This document shows, piece by piece, positions 1 through 9,526 of a DNA stretch of 46,999 nt. Below the pieces are notes generated by a model. It had not been told where the DNA came from, did no database searches, and was given only the letters and a program-made list of their open reading frames with translations. Position 1 is the stretch's first letter, and the number at the start of each line of letters is the position of its first letter. Source of the stretch: Hyphochytrium catenoides. Lineage: Eukaryota; Sar; Hyphochytriomycetes; Hyphochytriales; Hyphochytriaceae. Position numbers and translations under genes: made by a program. The DNA is taken from the NCBI GenBank assembly GCA_900088475.1, contig FLMG01000956.1:1-46999 (forward strand), given 5' to 3'.

Positions 1-26
1 CCCGTCGGTCTTCACACCTACTCTAG

Positions 27-3000
27 ATGAATAAAGGTGCTCGTAGACGTAGACACCTCAAGCATCAGCAGGGGACCGGCTCTAAGTCCACCTCAACATC
101 CGCTAAAGCGGGGGAACAAGGAGCACGAGATGGCAGTCTAACTCCTCAAGCGAGCTACGCCCCTTCCTCCTCCTTCTCATCCAATGGGAGTGGAGACCTC
201 TCAGAGGAGATTGCAAGCTGGCCGTTGAGGCCCGTATCTCCCCAGCCCTCAGCACAGAGAGTGGATCTATCATTGAGACCTGCAAGCCCAGCGAGAGATG
301 CATCGCAGGAGCGAGTTCACAGCGCCAGCGGCGGCTACCTCGTGGACATGCGACCTGCGTGGCTTAGAAGCGGCGGCTCAAGGGCAGCAAAGGAGGAGGG
401 GGCGGCCTATGCTTCCAATATCAATGGGAATCGGGAAAGCAAGGTTGTTGACCTTGAGGCTGCTGCTTTTGCTACTATTGTTGGGATTGCACAACAGCTC
501 GAAGGTGAGGAGGAGGTGGGAGGTTGGACCACGACTCCCTTGGCTGCCTCCTCGCCACCTCCTGGCCCTAGCTACCAGAGCACCGCAGGTGCTGCAGCGC
601 TGCCGCCAGCGATCAGGGAAGAGACGAAGCTGGAGTCAGATCATTCAAAGGCAGACGCCGTGAAGGATGTTGACTCCTCCTCTGACCTCCCACGGCACAG
701 CAGCAGCAAGGAGGGCAACAGTGGGCTGATGGAGAATGAAACGAGGATTTGGGGTGAAAAGATGCCGAGAACAGACGTCTCCGAGTCTACTTTTTGGGAA
801 ACGGATGGCATAGAGAACAACTGCATTCGGCTTGTCGTCCACCAGCCCAGCTCTTCCTCTCGCCTTGATAGCGACAGCTTCGGCGTCCAGATCACCTTCC
901 GCTTCTATCGACAGGAAACGAACGCTGAGGGGCAAGAAGAAACGAAAAAGAGCGAGCACACGGAGAGATATCAGCTCTATCCTCTGGAGAAGCCCTCACA
1001 GATCTGGAGCACAGAGTGGATCGGCTTGACGGACGCCGACGAGCTTGAGTATCTATACTTCTGGACTTTCAAAACGAAAAGCAAAGGAGCCCGGATATTG
1101 GAAGCATTCAAGTTTAAGAGTGAGCCCGTTAGCCAAGACTGCTTTGAGAAAGAGGCTCGACTCTTCACCATCCCTCGCCATCGCGACCAGACGGCGTTCA
1201 ATCGCTTTGACATTCTGTCTTGGTGGCGGCCCCTTTATGGTCCAGGCTCCATCTTTATCAGGCCGCAGCCTCTCACCAAGCAGCTGTCAGGGTACCTATT
1301 TCTCGCTGCGGCTGCTCAGAGAGATCATCAGTGGGATGAGGTGGCTTCAATCGTCCACCAGATGTCGGTAACATCGCAGTTCAGGAGAGATCAGCAGCCT
1401 GCTAACTTTCAGACGGCACAAGAGCTCCTCCTCATAGATGGACGCTTTGGATCTCTCTCCGCGATGCTGTACCTTGGAATCTGCTCCACAAGCTCCGAGC
1501 GAGAAGGCGCTTTCCACTCTTCCAAAGCTCTGAGTGAAGTTATTGATGAGACCGTGCTCCATACCAAGCGCGAGAAGTCGTTTCATGCGACGCTGAAGGT
1601 AGGGCTCCTGAGTATGATCCAGCACAATGCCACGTCTGCTTCGACACGTACAGAGTACGCTTGGATTCCCTTCTTGATGTGGGAAAGTCTGGACCTTACC
1701 TACAAAGTGAGCAGGTGCGGATTCCTCAACAGGAGGGCTTCGACGAATAGCCGTGAGGCTGCGGAACAAGCGTTCATGCGTAACGTCGAATCACTGTGGC
1801 CGTTCCTCCTTGCCAAGGAGGACTGGATGAAGCGGCTGGAGATTCTATTGAGTGCCTCGCCTTGTGAAGAGAGCTCACACTGGCTCTTTGTGAAGCTTCT
1901 GACTGAAAAAGACGCTCGCTACTATAGCTCTAAGGCTTTGATCTACAGCTTGTCTTCTCTGCAGGCCAGTCAGCTGCTTCTACTCGCAGAGGATGCTAAT
2001 GTACCCGTCAAGGTCAAGAGATCTAGCGTTCGCGAAGCTTTTCTCCGAAAGCTAAAGCTCAGCAGGGGGAACCAAGACATTCGCAGCTCGGTAGCAATTG
2101 CAATGAGCGAGCATGTGGGGTTCTCTGACGCTGAGGCGAAGGAAGTGTTCCGCTACTTGATTCAATCTCCGTCAATGAAGCAAGATGCTCTCAGCTTCCT
2201 GCTTCAGCCAGCTGTCTATTCCTGCTTTTATATCGACGATCCCTTTCCTAATGAAGCCCTGAGGCAGTGGCTATGTGTAAACAACGCTACGGAAGACGTG
2301 GAAGGGCTCTATAGAGCAGCCTCGCTTGGACTAAACAAGTTCACCACTGCTATAACGAGCACGGCAGAGGACAGGCGACGACTGGTCTCTGGCAGCCAAT
2401 GTCTCTTACAGCTCTGCTTAACAGAGCTTCAAGATAGATTCAATGCCATCAATGTTGTCAAAGCGGTCCCTGCCATCAGTGAAAACGCTGAGCTGCCATT
2501 GAAGGAGGAGAATGCACCTGTAAAAGAGGTTGTGACAAAGGTCTTTTTGCCAGTATTTAAGCTTGGGATTGAGAAGCTTCTCGCTGAAGACGAGCCAGAC
2601 AAGTTTGCAAACGTCATCCGCATGCTGCTTGGAGGCTTTCTGGTAGAGGGGGAGAAGAAGAAGCAGAAGAAGGGAAGTAAAGCCACAGCTAGCGGAGTCT
2701 CAGGCGGCTCAGCTCATCTGAGTGGCTACATCTTGACGTCACTACTGCTCACAGTGCTAGACATATACGAGAGGTCCAGCCCCAAAGCATTCTTTATCCA
2801 TGCTACTGCCGTCAACGCGCTGGGAAAGCCCCTTCTATCCATCCTGGACGTCCATACATTCTGGACGCTACTTTTCAACGCACAGCCCTTCCTCGCCAAA
2901 GATGTAGTTGAGCACCGGGCTATGGCACGCGCAGGCGGACTCTTAACAGACTTCTTCAGCAGCATCGTATCCCAGGAGATCCACATCGGGCGCGTTGAAG

Positions 3001-6000
3001 CTCTTCATCGGATTCCAAAGTACTCTGTGAGGCTTGTAGGCCTAAGCACGGCGCTCTCTAAACAAAGAAAGGACCAGCCACAGGTCACAGAAGCTGTTAT
3101 TAGCAAGCTTGAGCTCAATTTAAGCAGGTTCAAGCAAGCGTTGAAGGACGTGGATAGATGCCTCCACAGCTTCTTCGAAGCAAGAGACTGGCGGGCGTCG
3201 GACCTCGCTGACTATCTGGTGGACTACCAAAAGCTTGTGGACGACCATCAAGAGCTTGAGATGCAGCTGCTCCAGCAGCAGCCACAAGAAGAAGGCGTTG
3301 GAACAAAAGAAGACGAGACCGATAACAACATCATTCTATGGGGCTCAGTCGCCAATATCTTGCCATTTGTCATGAACTACGCCCCGCTGGTAGGGTCCGC
3401 ATTTGTCCGTCAGTCGTGGCAGCTGGAAATAAGAACGTGGCAGGATGAGAATCGGGGCGCTGACTTGGAGGTGATCACGCTGGCAACTACAATTAGCACG
3501 ATGGTGTTCGAAGAAAGACTTCCAAACTTCTTCTCGTGCCTCAAGCAGAGAGACCCTCAGCTTTCCCTGGCTGATGCTCGGGACCGCTGCTTCGGTGTCA
3601 GCCCTGATAGCGTTAGGCAGGAGCTGGAGATGCTTTTTGCACACCTCACGGACTTCAGCGAAGACATCGATGACATTCACAAGGCGATTCTGGACTACAT
3701 GCGCTTGCCCGAGGTGGTAGCCAATGCTCAGGGACTACTGGCGCTGTTTCAGCTGTTTCATCGCGAGAGCGGCTTTGGTGCCGCTGTCAGTGCAGCCCGG
3801 ACTCTCTCTGACGTCCTGGCGCCGGATCAACTCTCAAGGACAAATTTCGTAGAGGCCATTGATTGCTTGAGACTCTTCCTGTCGGAGACGCGAGAATTCC
3901 AGGATGCTATGCCCTTCTTCACGGTTCTATCACAGTGCGAAGAGCTCGTGAACTTTGTGGAGGAAGTGATAGAGGAGGAGAACTTGAACCTTATCGATGC
4001 TGTTGAGGAGCACGGCGAGTCTTTCATCCGACCAGACACGATATCAGACCTTGACATGCTTCGACGTGTCCTGAACCCTGTGATCAAAGACAAAAGCCTC
4101 CAGGGCGTCAAGCTATTGCTACGGATTCGAGAGCAAGCAGTCAGGGAGAGTGGAAGCTCTAAAGCGTCATTGGTCTTCCCAACGCTGGCGATGAGAGTGC
4201 AACATTGTTCTCAGTACGCCCACGGACTTCGAGATCTGTTTCACAGAGTTGCCCGAAGGCAGGAGCTCACGAAGACCTCAGTTGCATATCTATTGCAAGA
4301 GGGTGAGATCTATCTCCACCGCACGGCCGGGGAAGAATCGCTGCTATACACTGTGGAGGCAGAGCTAAAAAATCGTGATGGTGAGCTTCAAAGGTATGAC
4401 AGAGCAAGGCTGGAAGACCTAAAGGGCCGGGCGATGCTGCAGCTCAGCTCTTCAAAGCGACCGTACTCGGGACATCCAGAGCTGGGCCAGGAAGAGAAGA
4501 TCGACGAGGAGGAAGTACTTCTCCGCGAAGCTAAAAGTCGGGAGTCTCTCACGATCTTCGCGTCAGCAGTGCAGACCGCATGCTCAATATGTGACACACT
4601 GACTGAGCTGGAATCCCTGGGCCATTTTGACTTCCGTTTAGGCTGGGAGCGGCGCCTCTCTAGCTTTGATCCTATCATCCTCAAGGACTTAGAAGCTTTA
4701 CTGGTGAAGACACTGGACAACTGGCGAACGTGCTTGGCGGAGCTGCGCAGTCATTACTATTTCTTTGGCTTCTACTTTTCCAAGCAGTTTTGGGCGCTGC
4801 TGGACTTCTTGGAAGGGACCCACAGCCGTCAGTCTCTTGCCACTGCTTCTCACATTAGCCTCCTTCGCATGGTTAACCCTATGATCGATACCGATAGGGT
4901 GCTACAGCTATGGCACGGCAGATATGGAAATGAAGGTGTAGAAACGAGGAAGGAGGTTCGTCTCCCTGATTGTATGAAGGTCGTGGACCTTGAAGAAGAT
5001 ACACGGAGGGCTATTCACTCGTCTGACAACCAAGAGAAACTCAGGGGGTTGGCGATGGCTATCGAAGGCTTGTTTCAGTCTCTCTCGGTTCCCTCAGCTT
5101 CTGGAGTAGTAGCCAATGAGAGCTCTTCTCTTCCACTCATGGAAGAACTCTCTGGCCAGCGAGTGGTCCTCGCAACGTATAGCAACGAGCCGGATCTCTT
5201 TCTTACCGTGTTCAACCTGTTTGACACGTACATGGGCTCGACAGATCTTCTTCGTCACCACTTCCTGATATGCAATGACTCCACGCATAGAGATGAGATC
5301 GAGGGCTTCTCTTCCCGTGTCTTCTACCCTGGGCAGCCCACGCAAGGATTGCACTGCATTCTCAACTTCCACCGCCTCCCGCATGAGAAACGAGCATTCT
5401 TGACTTCTTCTCTGGTTGCTGCCGCTCATGGAGCACACAAAGATTCATCCGCGGTAGTCGTCATTGTCATCCCTCTCGCCTTCAAGAAGTTCCTTGAGCA
5501 TTTGGACTTTCCCGTAGTTCCTGTGGCTCCGATGCACACCAGCAAGTATGCGCGAACGCTTCAGAGGATCCGTGACAACGTCCTGGTTGTCGCTTCGAAT
5601 GGTGCTGGACTAGGAAAGACGGAGTACATTAAGTCTCATGCTGATGCCACTTTTCAGAAGCGGGTTTACACTGTGCCCATAGGTGACGGATGTACTCGAC
5701 AGTCCCTGATAAGACAGTTAGCTAACGTCCGCTTGGAGGACAATGAGTGCCTGCACTTTGACATCTCGCTCCTCGAGAACCCACAGGAGATAAACATCGC
5801 TCTTTTTGAGATATTGCCGCTTGGGTGTCTTCAGATCGGCGCTGATGTCTTTGATGTCGACCGTAAGACTTTCTGTTACGTTGAGCTGGCTGCCACTTAT
5901 CGGAGTAGACTTCAAAAGTCACTAAGCTTTCTGGATGGGTTCATGGTCGAGAACATAACGTGGAGCCTGGACAAGTTGGTGGTCTCGGAGGAGGTCAACA

Positions 6001-9000
6001 GCAACATACAAGTGGTATGCAATCACCTATATCGCTTGGAGCGGCAACGCTTTACGGAGGAGGAGCTACACTTGTCAGGAGCCAAGAAGAACATTGTGGC
6101 ATTGCCGGCAGGAGAATGCCGTCGTTTGCTCCAGAAATACTTCTATGACCACCTTGAGGGCACTGTATCTCTCAACACATTGCACGTATACCTCTCAGTC
6201 CTCGCCAATCAACTTCACAAGTTCGCCACAAGTACCTTCTTCGCCTTGGACACGCTGAGGCTGATCGGTCTCCGAGAGTTCACAGCGCGAACGGCGGTGG
6301 TGGAGAGCTTAAACGATGTTTCTCGAGACTTCGCTATACGCTCGATTCGCCACACGCGGCACCGACAGGAGAATGCGCTTGATAGCTCTGATCTCAGCAA
6401 CGCTGCTACTGAGATGAATGGCAGCCATACGCAATTGGACGAACGGGGAGCTGTGGATGAGTTCATGAACGCTGGTCTCGTCCGATGGGAAGATGACAAT
6501 CAGCTTATGGTACTCTTCCATCCTGGTTATGGCTCCATTACAGCGCTCTACCGCGACCCCAATGAGGTTGAGGCAAGAATTCGCACGCTCGTGGAGTCGC
6601 AAACGCGAAGTAGAGACATGGTCAACTACTTCAGCATGAACGATGCTGAGCTGCGTGTTGAGCTCGCCAAGTTCGTCCGGGACATCAGCAAAGGTCCTGA
6701 GGAGTATATTATCACCCCCGACAACTTCTTAAAGATGGTGATGATGCTTCTTCGAGTAGACGCGAGGATCCCTGTCATTCTAATGGGAGAGACGGGCTGC
6801 GGCAAAACTTCCCTGATCCAGTTCGTCGCCAAAGTCAACTGCGCAAAGCTCTTTTGTCTCAACATTCATGCGGGTATCGGCATCGACGACATTGTAGACT
6901 TTGTGAAGAGATGCGAAGCAGAGGAGCCAGAGGTAGATGGTGGACAAATCTGGATTTTTCTTGATGAGATCAACACTTGCAATCACTTGGGAGCCATAAA
7001 TCGGCTGATCTGTCATCGTCTGATTGAGGGCCGACGGGTGTCTCCTAACGTAGTCTTTTTTGCAGCATGCAATCCCTACAGGCTCAAGAGACAGGGAAAC
7101 ACGACCGCGGGCCTGGACTCTGAGCAGAAGCGTAAGGAGGATCGCATGTCAAAACTCGTGTATCGAGTCTATCCCTTGCCAGAGACGATGCTGGACTACC
7201 TCTGGGACTTTGGCTCCTTGTCACCCAAGCAAGAAACCTCCTACATCCGCGCTGTTTTTCATAAAATGACGGAGCTTCTAGCGGGAGGGGCGGGAATGGC
7301 AGAACTTCTCTGTGACATCATCTCTGCTGCGCATGAGTTTGTTCGAGAGGTAGAGGATCGTAGCGCCGTAAGCATGAGAGACGTTCGACGGTGCAAGACG
7401 TTGCTTCAGTGGTTTATCAAGAACAAGCGGTCCCGCCCACCTCTAAAATCTGAAGGCTTCATCAGCGCCATCGCCAAGTGGTGGATGGGCGACCAGCAAA
7501 CGGAGAAAGAAGACAACGATGGTCCCATGGGCGATAGGAGCGACGTCGATCTGCTGTCCCGATGCATCGTACTCGCCATCGCTCACTGCTATCGCTCCAG
7601 GCTCCCTCTGGTAGCGATGAGAGAACGATTTGACGACGAAGTGCTGGCCAGAGCTTTCTCCAGTCAAGGGTTAGACCATGTTAACCGCCAGTGGATCCGG
7701 AAGGAGATCCATCGAGAGCAGAATGACTATCTGATGAGGATGAACCTAGGCCCAGGCATAGCCCTCAATGATGCTCTCAGGGAGAATGTCTTTGTACTGC
7801 TGATCTGTATTCTCCTCAAGATTCCTGTCTTCCTTGTGGGCAAGCCTGGTAGCAGTAAGACGCTAGCGATGAAGAGAATAGAAGGCAATCTTCGTGGGCA
7901 AGACTCTAAGGACGAGTTTTTCAAGACATTGAATGAAGTCAAAGTTGTCTCCTACCAAGGGTCCGTTAGCTCCAACTCTGAAGGTATCCTCTTGGCCTTT
8001 AAGAAGGCCAAATCTTACGCTTCCAATGCCAACGAATCGACAGTCGTTGTGCTTATCGATGAGGTCGGACTTGCAGAGACTTCGCCATTCAACCCTCTCA
8101 AGGTGCTTCACTCCTTCCTCGAATACAGCGATTTCCAGCAAAACTCCGACGTTGCAGTTGTAGGCATCAGCAATTGGTCTCTGGATGCAGCGAAGATGAA
8201 TAGAGCGATCCACATTGCACGCCCAGAACCGTCGTGTGAAGAGCTCTGTCAGACGAGTAAAGAGATCATGGGGAGCCTGCAGCCGTCACACCATTGGCGA
8301 AAAGAGGTCAATTCACTCCTTGAGGGCTTGAGCAATGGGTACTTGAAGCTCTTCCACACGCAGTTGAAACATCCGCGTTATGCCAACTTCCATGGCCTCA
8401 GGGACTTCTATTCTACCATCAAGCACATTGGTAAGCAAACGGACCAACAAGTTACACTTCAGTGCATTCTGGACGCTGTGGCGAGGAACTTTGGTGGAAT
8501 TCCGCCGTCTGAGAGCCAGCTAAAAGAGCTGCTCTCGGTGGCTACTAGGGGCGATGAGTTCCAACGCACAGAGGAGTACAGAAGCACACTCTCCGTTAAG
8601 ACCCTCATTCAACGCAATCTGAAAGACACAGATTGTCGTCATTTGATGCTACTGACAACAGGCGACGCGATACTCACAGTAATTGATGGCCTCTTTACGG
8701 ACTGCGGCGTACCCTCGCCGCGGATTATGATAGGGAGCAAGCTGAGAGGTGACCAGTCCGAGGCCTATCACTACAAGATGCTGAGCGAGATCATTGAGTG
8801 TATGGAGTCTGGTGTCGCACTCATCCTGAAGGATATGGACCCAATCTATGGCAGTCTCTATGACATGTTGAACCAGGCTTACACGCCTATAGCCGGGAAG
8901 ATGCATTGCCGCGTCGCCCTTGGAGCTTTCAGCAACCCGATGTGCCACGTTCACGAGCGCTTCAAGTGTGTAGTCGTAGTTGAGAGCTCCAAGGTCCATT

Positions 9001-9503
9001 TGTTGGATCCTCCATTCCTGAATCGCTTTGAGAAGCAAGTGCTCGAGTTCTCTTTGTTGCTCAATGCCAGCCAGGAAGTGTTACTTAGGCAGCTGCGTCA
9101 ATGGGTGGAGGATGCAACGACTATCTCTGTGACTGGTGAGGCAGCGTGGGATGATGTGACGTTCACGGCGAGAGACCTCTTTTCTGGCTTCGGCAAGAGT
9201 ACGCTGGAGTCTCTCATTGCGACTGTGGGGGAGGAGAGGTCGTTGAATGCGGCTCTACGATTATGCAAGAGGCGTCTGATGAGGACCGCATCTTGCGATG
9301 GCGTAATGAGGCTATTTGCTTCCAAGCTATATAGTCGCGATCCAGACGAAGTCTCTATGCTTGTGGCTACGTATTTTGCGGATGCTGGACATTGTAGTCT
9401 CAAGAGATTAATGGAGACGGAGCTGTGGCGGAAGGAAGAGGAATTGGACATGCAGGAGGAGGAAGCTAAGGAAGGTGTGAGAAGCGCACCTCACTCAGCC
9501 TGA
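27..9503 (+). CDS. RNF213-like: RNF213/mysterin-like giant AAA+ E3 ligase, N-terminal two-thirds
   Basis: This 3,158-codon frame has no introns. Residues 1 to about 265 are Ser/Pro/Gly-rich and low complexity. Residues of about 266-382 look like a CBM20-type beta domain, as in the RNF213 N-terminal arm, followed by a long helical linker. A Walker-A-like GAGLGKT lies at 1859-1865. The module with GETGCGKT at 2254-2261 and Walker B IWIFLDE ending at E2314 matches AAA3. GKPGSSKT at 2605-2612 with IDEVGLAE (D2678, E2679) matches AAA4. The spacing between the two Walker A motifs is close to that of the animal protein. LNRFEK near the end is the conserved Arg-bearing segment. In animals RNF213 is a dynein-like ATPase ubiquitin ligase acting on lipid droplets and on bacterial LPS. 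Only 26 nt lie upstream of the chosen ATG, so the true start may be outside the window. The frame ends at a stop inside the conserved core and coding continues one frame over. The family call is strong; the cellular role here is inferred. Confidence 0.93.
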   Translation: MNKGARRRRHLKHQQGTGSKSTSTSAKAGEQGARDGSLTPQASYAPSSSFSSNGSGDLSEEIASWPLRPVSPQPSAQRVDLSLRPASPARDASQERVHSASGGYLVDMRPAWLRSGGSRAAKEEGAAYASNINGNRESKVVDLEAAAFATIVGIAQQLEGEEEVGGWTTTPLAASSPPPGPSYQSTAGAAALPPAIREETKLESDHSKADAVKDVDSSSDLPRHSSSKEGNSGLMENETRIWGEKMPRTDVSESTFWETDGIENNCIRLVVHQPSSSSRLDSDSFGVQITFRFYRQETNAEGQEETKKSEHTERYQLYPLEKPSQIWSTEWIGLTDADELEYLYFWTFKTKSKGARILEAFKFKSEPVSQDCFEKEARLFTIPRHRDQTAFNRFDILSWWRPLYGPGSIFIRPQPLTKQLSGYLFLAAAAQRDHQWDEVASIVHQMSVTSQFRRDQQPANFQTAQELLLIDGRFGSLSAMLYLGICSTSSEREGAFHSSKALSEVIDETVLHTKREKSFHATLKVGLLSMIQHNATSASTRTEYAWIPFLMWESLDLTYKVSRCGFLNRRASTNSREAAEQAFMRNVESLWPFLLAKEDWMKRLEILLSASPCEESSHWLFVKLLTEKDARYYSSKALIYSLSSLQASQLLLLAEDANVPVKVKRSSVREAFLRKLKLSRGNQDIRSSVAIAMSEHVGFSDAEAKEVFRYLIQSPSMKQDALSFLLQPAVYSCFYIDDPFPNEALRQWLCVNNATEDVEGLYRAASLGLNKFTTAITSTAEDRRRLVSGSQCLLQLCLTELQDRFNAINVVKAVPAISENAELPLKEENAPVKEVVTKVFLPVFKLGIEKLLAEDEPDKFANVIRMLLGGFLVEGEKKKQKKGSKATASGVSGGSAHLSGYILTSLLLTVLDIYERSSPKAFFIHATAVNALGKPLLSILDVHTFWTLLFNAQPFLAKDVVEHRAMARAGGLLTDFFSSIVSQEIHIGRVEALHRIPKYSVRLVGLSTALSKQRKDQPQVTEAVISKLELNLSRFKQALKDVDRCLHSFFEARDWRASDLADYLVDYQKLVDDHQELEMQLLQQQPQEEGVGTKEDETDNNIILWGSVANILPFVMNYAPLVGSAFVRQSWQLEIRTWQDENRGADLEVITLATTISTMVFEERLPNFFSCLKQRDPQLSLADARDRCFGVSPDSVRQELEMLFAHLTDFSEDIDDIHKAILDYMRLPEVVANAQGLLALFQLFHRESGFGAAVSAARTLSDVLAPDQLSRTNFVEAIDCLRLFLSETREFQDAMPFFTVLSQCEELVNFVEEVIEEENLNLIDAVEEHGESFIRPDTISDLDMLRRVLNPVIKDKSLQGVKLLLRIREQAVRESGSSKASLVFPTLAMRVQHCSQYAHGLRDLFHRVARRQELTKTSVAYLLQEGEIYLHRTAGEESLLYTVEAELKNRDGELQRYDRARLEDLKGRAMLQLSSSKRPYSGHPELGQEEKIDEEEVLLREAKSRESLTIFASAVQTACSICDTLTELESLGHFDFRLGWERRLSSFDPIILKDLEALLVKTLDNWRTCLAELRSHYYFFGFYFSKQFWALLDFLEGTHSRQSLATASHISLLRMVNPMIDTDRVLQLWHGRYGNEGVETRKEVRLPDCMKVVDLEEDTRRAIHSSDNQEKLRGLAMAIEGLFQSLSVPSASGVVANESSSLPLMEELSGQRVVLATYSNEPDLFLTVFNLFDTYMGSTDLLRHHFLICNDSTHRDEIEGFSSRVFYPGQPTQGLHCILNFHRLPHEKRAFLTSSLVAAAHGAHKDSSAVVVIVIPLAFKKFLEHLDFPVVPVAPMHTSKYARTLQRIRDNVLVVASNGAGLGKTEYIKSHADATFQKRVYTVPIGDGCTRQSLIRQLANVRLEDNECLHFDISLLENPQEINIALFEILPLGCLQIGADVFDVDRKTFCYVELAATYRSRLQKSLSFLDGFMVENITWSLDKLVVSEEVNSNIQVVCNHLYRLERQRFTEEELHLSGAKKNIVALPAGECRRLLQKYFYDHLEGTVSLNTLHVYLSVLANQLHKFATSTFFALDTLRLIGLREFTARTAVVESLNDVSRDFAIRSIRHTRHRQENALDSSDLSNAATEMNGSHTQLDERGAVDEFMNAGLVRWEDDNQLMVLFHPGYGSITALYRDPNEVEARIRTLVESQTRSRDMVNYFSMNDAELRVELAKFVRDISKGPEEYIITPDNFLKMVMMLLRVDARIPVILMGETGCGKTSLIQFVAKVNCAKLFCLNIHAGIGIDDIVDFVKRCEAEEPEVDGGQIWIFLDEINTCNHLGAINRLICHRLIEGRRVSPNVVFFAACNPYRLKRQGNTTAGLDSEQKRKEDRMSKLVYRVYPLPETMLDYLWDFGSLSPKQETSYIRAVFHKMTELLAGGAGMAELLCDIISAAHEFVREVEDRSAVSMRDVRRCKTLLQWFIKNKRSRPPLKSEGFISAIAKWWMGDQQTEKEDNDGPMGDRSDVDLLSRCIVLAIAHCYRSRLPLVAMRERFDDEVLARAFSSQGLDHVNRQWIRKEIHREQNDYLMRMNLGPGIALNDALRENVFVLLICILLKIPVFLVGKPGSSKTLAMKRIEGNLRGQDSKDEFFKTLNEVKVVSYQGSVSSNSEGILLAFKKAKSYASNANESTVVVLIDEVGLAETSPFNPLKVLHSFLEYSDFQQNSDVAVVGISNWSLDAAKMNRAIHIARPEPSCEELCQTSKEIMGSLQPSHHWRKEVNSLLEGLSNGYLKLFHTQLKHPRYANFHGLRDFYSTIKHIGKQTDQQVTLQCILDAVARNFGGIPPSESQLKELLSVATRGDEFQRTEEYRSTLSVKTLIQRNLKDTDCRHLMLLTTGDAILTVIDGLFTDCGVPSPRIMIGSKLRGDQSEAYHYKMLSEIIECMESGVALILKDMDPIYGSLYDMLNQAYTPIAGKMHCRVALGAFSNPMCHVHERFKCVVVVESSKVHLLDPPFLNRFEKQVLEFSLLLNASQEVLLRQLRQWVEDATTISVTGEAAWDDVTFTARDLFSGFGKSTLESLIATVGEERSLNAALRLCKRRLMRTASCDGVMRLFASKLYSRDPDEVSMLVATYFADAGHCSLKRLMETELWRKEEELDMQEEEAKEGVRSAPHSA

Positions 9504-9526
9504 GCGAAGGGCTCTGCTCTAGGGCT
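9470..9526 (+). other. One-base frame displacement joining the two RNF213 frames
   Basis: The upstream frame reads to a TGA at 9501-9503. The downstream frame (minus one relative to it) opens after a TAA at 9467-9469. Homology to RNF213 is lost from the first frame and picked up by the second inside this interval. A normal intron does not fit: the attractive GT at 9475 with the AG at 9521-9522 (48 nt) gives the wrong phase, and the only in-phase short option, 9475-9509, would be a 35-nt intron. No X-XXY-YYZ slippery heptamer is seen. An assembly indel is the simplest explanation; a tiny intron or a real mutation remains possible. Confidence 0.7.

Noticed and set aside
9455-9500. Programmed -1 ribosomal frameshift in the RNF213-like gene
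   Set aside because: No X-XXY-YYZ slippery heptamer or obvious downstream stem was seen in the overlap of the two frames.
9371-9522. A 152-nt GT-AG intron to join the two RNF213 frames in phase
   Set aside because: It would remove sequence (SLKRLMETEL) that still aligns with RNF213, and it lacks the CT-rich tract of true introns here.
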